From Dehalococcoidia bacterium (GTDB lineage Bacteria; Chloroflexota; Dehalococcoidia; Dehalococcoidales; BS750m-G39), in the NCBI GenBank assembly GCA_030608005.1, contig JAUWIX010000015.1, positions 1-32,526 of the forward strand: DNA of 32,526 nt, in the 5' to 3' direction. Position 1 is the stretch's first letter; every line of letters begins with the position of its first letter. Position numbers and translations under genes: made by a program. Below are positions 28,407 to 32,526 of the stretch, piece by piece. A model generated the notes under the pieces. The model had not been told where the DNA came from. It worked only from the letters and a program-made list of their open reading frames with translations, and searched no databases.

Positions 28407-31021
28407 ACTGGCAGCAACTGAAGGAGTACCTCGACCGGAGCTACGATTTCTTTGACCGGATAGGTGTGGGGGGGCCTTCGAACCAGCAGAGTGAGGCAAT
28501 TCATCCAGTTTTGAAACTAAGTACCAGTCTGGCACTGAAAGCGCTATCGGACGCTAGCCACAACAGACTAGTTATCCTTCTCCCAAATCGCCTGCAGTGC
28601 GCACAGTGGATTGCTACTCTGTGTGCTCTTGAGATCGTGAAAAGGGACTACGGAAAGAGTCCTGACGGTGCAAAATTTTCTAAAGGCCAGAAACTAATGG
28701 TAAACAGATGTGTCGTGGAATACTCTGGGGAAGAGTTTATTCCTAGCCTTAATCGACGCTATATGTGGGTGGTATGCAGCAATGGAGATAGATATGGAAT
28801 TCCCTTGGACAGAAAACTAGTATTCCAGCCTGCTAACACGAATAGACCACTCTCTTCTCTGCAGAAAGTCAGTCAGGCCTGTCATTCTGCCCAAGTCGTA
28901 GATAATCAAATAGACTACATCCTCGGAATTAAAACCATGGGCAACAAAGCTCTGTTTAAAACAAACGTTCTCTTGGTTTCCAGAATTGGGGAAACCGAGC
29001 ATTTCGCCAAGGTTAACTACATAAATGGAACCAGCATCATTGATCTGTTTCTATGGGGTAAGCTAAATGTTGAAGGAGATGTCTCAATTATCGGACCCCA
29101 GCAAATACAGGCGAATCCCTGCTGTCTGGTTTCCACGGACCTTTTTGGTGTTTGGAATTACGTAAGTGATAATCCTCAGAGAAATAAAGGCGTAATCATT
29201 GATGGGTCGTCGAACTATATCAATAATGTTCAGGTTCTCGATGACATTTTGGACAAAAAAATTCCAGTCGTCGTTATATGTGACCTGCTGGAGACTGAAT
29301 ATCTTCAACTTCTGTTAGACCGGAAGTTCAAAATCTGGCAGTGGAATAGAGAGAATATTATACAGAGCGGGACAATAGTTGAGACGCGAAAGTCCTCGCC
29401 GTTTTCTTCCATTAATGATTCAATATCCAGTTTCTGCTACCAGAAAATAGACACGTTACTGTGTGAATACCCGGACCTGAATAGCGTGATCGAAGAAGCG
29501 ATGAACCTTGGCAGACTGATTTCGCGTGACCAGCAGCAGCTTAACGTTTCATATGGCAAATTGATTCAACTGATCAATGATTTCTCGCGGCTCATACGGA
29601 TTCCTCAGCAAACATGGTCAGAGACTTTCCTTCAGAAACTCCAGTTGTTACGGCAACAATTTCAATCCCAGCAGCTGTGGCTTTCAGACAAAGCCCTTCA
29701 GTGCATGAACACCATCTTTAGCATGCTCTCAGGCTTAGGAGAGAAACCATTCGCTGGGGAAAACCACAAGGCGAACAGGCTATTCGATTTTATCAGCAAG
29801 ATCCCAGAATCTGAAGCGCTAGGTATAGTCGTTGCAAAAACAGAAGAGATAGAAGAGTCTCTATCCTACTGGACAGCTTACCTTCCGGAGGAGAAGCTGA
29901 GCAGTATTCACTTTGCAACCATACACAACCTGCTTGATCCAGACAGGTCATTCGTTCCCACTCAGATCGTTATTTGTGGCTGGCTTGGCGAGGATAAAAT
30001 GTATCCCCTTCTACATTCACACATCACCTCTGAAATCACCATACTTGCGTATCCCTTTGAACAGAAATGGTTTGCATCTGCTCAGCGTAGGTGGACCCAG
30101 CAGAATAGCATTAACATTCGTGCCAAGGATTTCTTTGAGATGCTTGGACTGACAGAAAAAGAGCTTGAATCAATCGAGTACAAAGCAGAGGAACACATTG
30201 AACCCGTGAGGAAAGATGAGTTCGACATTATTGAATTTGAGTTGAAATTGAGAACATATCGGTATCAGGCTTATGCCTCTTCGGTGGGTACTCAGGATGA
30301 GGTTTCCAGAGCCAAACTCGTGATTTTCACCCAAGGCAGGTTTGCGTTTATCACCGAATCCCACCGCTTACCGGTTGTGACGGATTTGATGAAAGGAGAA
30401 ATTTCCGAGCGGGAAATCCCTCGCAGGTATATAGGTGAACTACGCCCCAGCGATTACGTTCTATTTCAGGAATCGAACAGGGATATTATACGTGAGATCG
30501 CAGATAGGGGTCTGGCTAAGGATGGGCAGCCCCATTTGAGAAAGGTCGCTGGACTCTGGAAAGAAGCCCTGCGTGAAGCGTACAGGAAAATACCGGGAGG
30601 TTCTGATGGGCTTGTTGAACTATTACGAAAGTCAGGATGCAGAAGGCACCCAGCAACCATCAAAAACTGGCTGGTCGATGAAGACCAGATTGGCCCGGGA
30701 ATCAGTACGGATCTGCAGCTCATTGCCAGAGCAACAGGTAATAAGTCATTGCTTGAAAGACTGGATAAGGTAAAAGAAGCCATCTCAAGAGTTCGAGGTG
30801 CTCATCTTCAGGCATCAACATATATAAGGAATAAATTACTGACCAGTTTACCTGAGATTGTTGAAAGTGAAAAGGGCTTACCCGATTATGGCAGTGGGTC
30901 GATGCTATTGAATTTGGATGAGTACGGTCAGGTAGCGATACTGCGAATTGAAGAGATCAGTGACGATTGGGAAGAAATTCCAATAAGTTCTGTAAACTGC
31001 TTGCTTTCGGAGGAGTATTAA
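28403..31021 (+). CDS. DrmE-like protein (DISARM-type defence component)
   Basis: This large protein of 872 residues resembles DrmE of class 2 DISARM phage defence; I recognise it by overall pattern, not by a catalytic motif. The N-terminal part has LVILLPNRLQCAQWIATLC (56-74) and a beta-rich stretch with YMWVVCSNGDRYGIPLDR. The middle contains Rossmann-like strands (GVIIDGSSNYI, PVVVICDLLE). The C-terminal part (about 680-860) has LRPSDYVLFQESNRDIIREI, a helical segment with TIKNWLVDEDQIGPGIS, and RVRGAHLQAS. No intact Walker A was seen. DrmE function is unknown. It overlaps the glycosylase stop by 4 bp and the next start by 1 bp. GGTGAG precedes the ATG. Confidence 0.6.
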   Translation: MNWQQLKEYLDRSYDFFDRIGVGGPSNQQSEAIHPVLKLSTSLALKALSDASHNRLVILLPNRLQCAQWIATLCALEIVKRDYGKSPDGAKFSKGQKLMVNRCVVEYSGEEFIPSLNRRYMWVVCSNGDRYGIPLDRKLVFQPANTNRPLSSLQKVSQACHSAQVVDNQIDYILGIKTMGNKALFKTNVLLVSRIGETEHFAKVNYINGTSIIDLFLWGKLNVEGDVSIIGPQQIQANPCCLVSTDLFGVWNYVSDNPQRNKGVIIDGSSNYINNVQVLDDILDKKIPVVVICDLLETEYLQLLLDRKFKIWQWNRENIIQSGTIVETRKSSPFSSINDSISSFCYQKIDTLLCEYPDLNSVIEEAMNLGRLISRDQQQLNVSYGKLIQLINDFSRLIRIPQQTWSETFLQKLQLLRQQFQSQQLWLSDKALQCMNTIFSMLSGLGEKPFAGENHKANRLFDFISKIPESEALGIVVAKTEEIEESLSYWTAYLPEEKLSSIHFATIHNLLDPDRSFVPTQIVICGWLGEDKMYPLLHSHITSEITILAYPFEQKWFASAQRRWTQQNSINIRAKDFFEMLGLTEKELESIEYKAEEHIEPVRKDEFDIIEFELKLRTYRYQAYASSVGTQDEVSRAKLVIFTQGRFAFITESHRLPVVTDLMKGEISEREIPRRYIGELRPSDYVLFQESNRDIIREIADRGLAKDGQPHLRKVAGLWKEALREAYRKIPGGSDGLVELLRKSGCRRHPATIKNWLVDEDQIGPGISTDLQLIARATGNKSLLERLDKVKEAISRVRGAHLQASTYIRNKLLTSLPEIVESEKGLPDYGSGSMLLNLDEYGQVAILRIEEISDDWEEIPISSVNCLLSEEY

Positions 31022-32526
31022 TGGCAAGAATGCTTCCTCCATACGTTTCTGATGAGGTAAAAAGTACCGGCGAACGGCAGATTTTTGATCTTTTCAAGAA
31101 TGATCCCAATACGGAAAACTGGGTTGTCCTCCATTCCCTTGGGCTGGCACAACATACAAAACGATTGTATGGCGAAATAGATTTTCTTGTTCTTGCTCCC
31201 GACTTGGGTATTTTTTGCTTGGAAATCAAGTCGGGTGACATCAGGAGAGAAGAGGGACTCTGGAAATTCACAAACCGATTTGGAGAGGTGACCACCAGCA
31301 ACCGCAGTCCGTTTCAGCAAGCTGAGGAAGGAATGTTCAGCCTCATTAATGCGATCAAAAAGAAATTTGGAGAAGGCAACCGTCTAAGCCGACTTCTGTA
31401 CGGCTTCGGTGTAATGTTTCCACACGTACTGTTTCGGCTTGAAGAAACGGAAACAGAGTGGTGGCAAATCTACGACCGCGACTCACGACGAGTACCGATT
31501 AAGAAGTATATTGAGCAACTGTCCAAATATACCCGAGAGAAGGTGGAACATTCCAAATGGTTTAACCAAGCACAATCAATACCCAAGAAATCAGATATAG
31601 ACCAGCTGGTCTCCTACCTTCGCGGTGACTTTGAGCGACTTATCACCCCGAAACAGATGCTGAGTGATGTGGAAGAACAGTTGAATGAATACACAGCAGA
31701 ACAATACAGGTGTCTTGACGAATTACAGGATAATCCAAGGTCTCTTTTTCAGGGAGCCGCTGGAACCGGCAAGACGATGATAGCGCTGGAATCAGTTCAC
31801 CGTGGTTTGTTCAAAAACCAGCGTATTTTGATGGCCTGTTTTAATTCGCTGCTCGGGAACTGGCTGGTGTCTCAGTTTCCACCGGGTGAACTGGAAACCA
31901 GACTGACTGTAGGAAGTTTTCATCATCTTCTAACCAGCATCAGTCCGATTTCAGATGACACTCTCAAGTCAGTTAGCAACAGAGATGAATTTTTCAAATG
32001 TGAGTTGCCAATCTTGGCCCTTGAGGCCATTGACCGTGGCGGCATAGCGCCTTTCGACAAGATAGTTGTTGATGAGGGACAGGATCTGATACGAGCTGAA
32101 TATCTGGATGTATTTGATGCTTTGCTTAAGGGTGGTTTAGCAGGCGGAAGCTGGGAAATATATTGCGATTTTGAACGGCAGGCTATATACTCTGAGTTTT
32201 CAGCCCATGAGATGCTCCAAATACTCGAATCTCGCGCCACCTTTGCGAGGTTCAGGTCGACTATCAACTGCCGCAATACCAAGCCCATTGGTGAAGAAAT
32301 ACATCTGATCTCAGGATTCGAGTCACCGGCATTTTTGCCTGGGAAAATCACTGGTATTCCTGTTGAATACTACTTTTACACAGACGCCGAGCAAGAAGTT
32401 CAGAAACTGGAAAGCATGTTGTTGAAGCTGCGCCGACAAAAGATCCCGCCGAGTAACATAACCATTCTATCACCCTTCAGACTGGAGAACTCCTGTGTGG
32501 CCAGAGTTAATCGGGGAAATTTCCAG
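31021..32526 (+). CDS. NERD nuclease-UvrD/Rep-type helicase fusion, 3' end outside window
   Basis: The frame is open for 502 codons to the right edge. The N-terminal NERD domain (about 15-130) has a nuclease-like site: D54 in GEIDFLVL and E68-I-K70 in FCLEIKSG, then FQQAEEG. A superfamily-1 helicase follows: Walker A GAAGTGKT (245-252), motif Ia ILMACFNSLLGNWL, Walker B VDEGQD (350-355), and YCDFERQAIY (motif III region). The C-terminal helicase motifs lie beyond the window. NERD-helicase proteins occur in defence islands and are thought to process DNA. Start: ATG with GGAGGAG upstream, overlapping the DrmE-like stop by one base. Confidence 0.88.
   Translation, partial: MARMLPPYVSDEVKSTGERQIFDLFKNDPNTENWVVLHSLGLAQHTKRLYGEIDFLVLAPDLGIFCLEIKSGDIRREEGLWKFTNRFGEVTTSNRSPFQQAEEGMFSLINAIKKKFGEGNRLSRLLYGFGVMFPHVLFRLEETETEWWQIYDRDSRRVPIKKYIEQLSKYTREKVEHSKWFNQAQSIPKKSDIDQLVSYLRGDFERLITPKQMLSDVEEQLNEYTAEQYRCLDELQDNPRSLFQGAAGTGKTMIALESVHRGLFKNQRILMACFNSLLGNWLVSQFPPGELETRLTVGSFHHLLTSISPISDDTLKSVSNRDEFFKCELPILALEAIDRGGIAPFDKIVVDEGQDLIRAEYLDVFDALLKGGLAGGSWEIYCDFERQAIYSEFSAHEMLQILESRATFARFRSTINCRNTKPIGEEIHLISGFESPAFLPGKITGIPVEYYFYTDAEQEVQKLESMLLKLRRQKIPPSNITILSPFRLENSCVARVNRGNFQ

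Noticed and set aside
19437-32526. A second copy of tRNA-Lys sequence as the far attachment site
   Set aside because: I looked for the anticodon and T-arm sequence to the right of the integrase and found none; the far end is either outside the window or uses another core.
1-32526. CRISPR array
   Set aside because: No regularly spaced repeats with unique spacers; the only tandem repeats are the coding rplI units and the short 11/12-bp repeats at the integrase end.

Overview
The left 19 kb look like conserved chromosome of an anaerobic Chloroflexota bacterium, most probably an uncultured member of the Dehalococcoidia. This placement is an inference from gene content and order: a MrfA-type helicase next to a DUF503 protein and a CXXC-rich zinc-ribbon protein, a split 2-hydroxyacyl-CoA-dehydratase-activase cluster, and dnaB/dnaD/dnaC-like genes together in one run. 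No rRNA or other decisive marker is present.

Layout. 1-170 is the 5' end of rpsO on the minus strand, divergent from a plus-strand series (441-5901): zinc-ribbon protein, DUF503/YlxP, MrfA-like helicase, a cluster of four GC-rich hairpins, ftsY, lgt and a membrane-anchored unknown protein. This series converges on a very compact 13-gene minus-strand run (5885-18903). In transcription order that run is M20 peptidase, two activase-associated proteins, acyl-CoA dehydratase activase, plsX, trxA, trxB, rplI, dnaB, dnaD-like, dnaC-like, fabF and recJ. Most junctions overlap or lie within about 20 bp, and a promoter is visible just upstream of the first gene.

At about 19.0-19.4 kb the chromosome reaches an integration hotspot: a decayed tyrosine-integrase fragment with an in-frame stop, an intact tRNA-Lys(CUU), then an intact tyrosine integrase. 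From here to about 26.6 kb lies an integrative element. It holds the integrase with an HTH protein on the minus strand. On the plus strand it holds an excisionase-like protein, a DUF5659-like protein, a primase-polymerase/AAA protein with substituted catalytic residues, a small zinc-ribbon protein, a second minimal tyrosine recombinase and a winged-helix-like protein. A transposase C-terminal remnant marks the right side. Divergent promoters, and an inverted repeat spanning one -10 box, lie between the HTH gene and the xis-like gene.

The right end (26.7-32.5 kb) is a defence-island-like region. It has a lone NYN-domain nuclease with a strong hairpin just upstream of its start. Next is a tightly coupled three-gene operon: a MIG-like HhH-GPD DNA glycosylase, a DrmE-like protein, and a NERD nuclease/UvrD-type helicase fusion that runs off the window. 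Start/stop overlaps of 4 bp and 1 bp join the three genes. I consider this the best candidate for an undescribed system. A thymine-glycosylase-like repair enzyme beside DISARM-type and NERD-helicase genes predicts a 5-methylcytosine methyltransferase just beyond the right edge.
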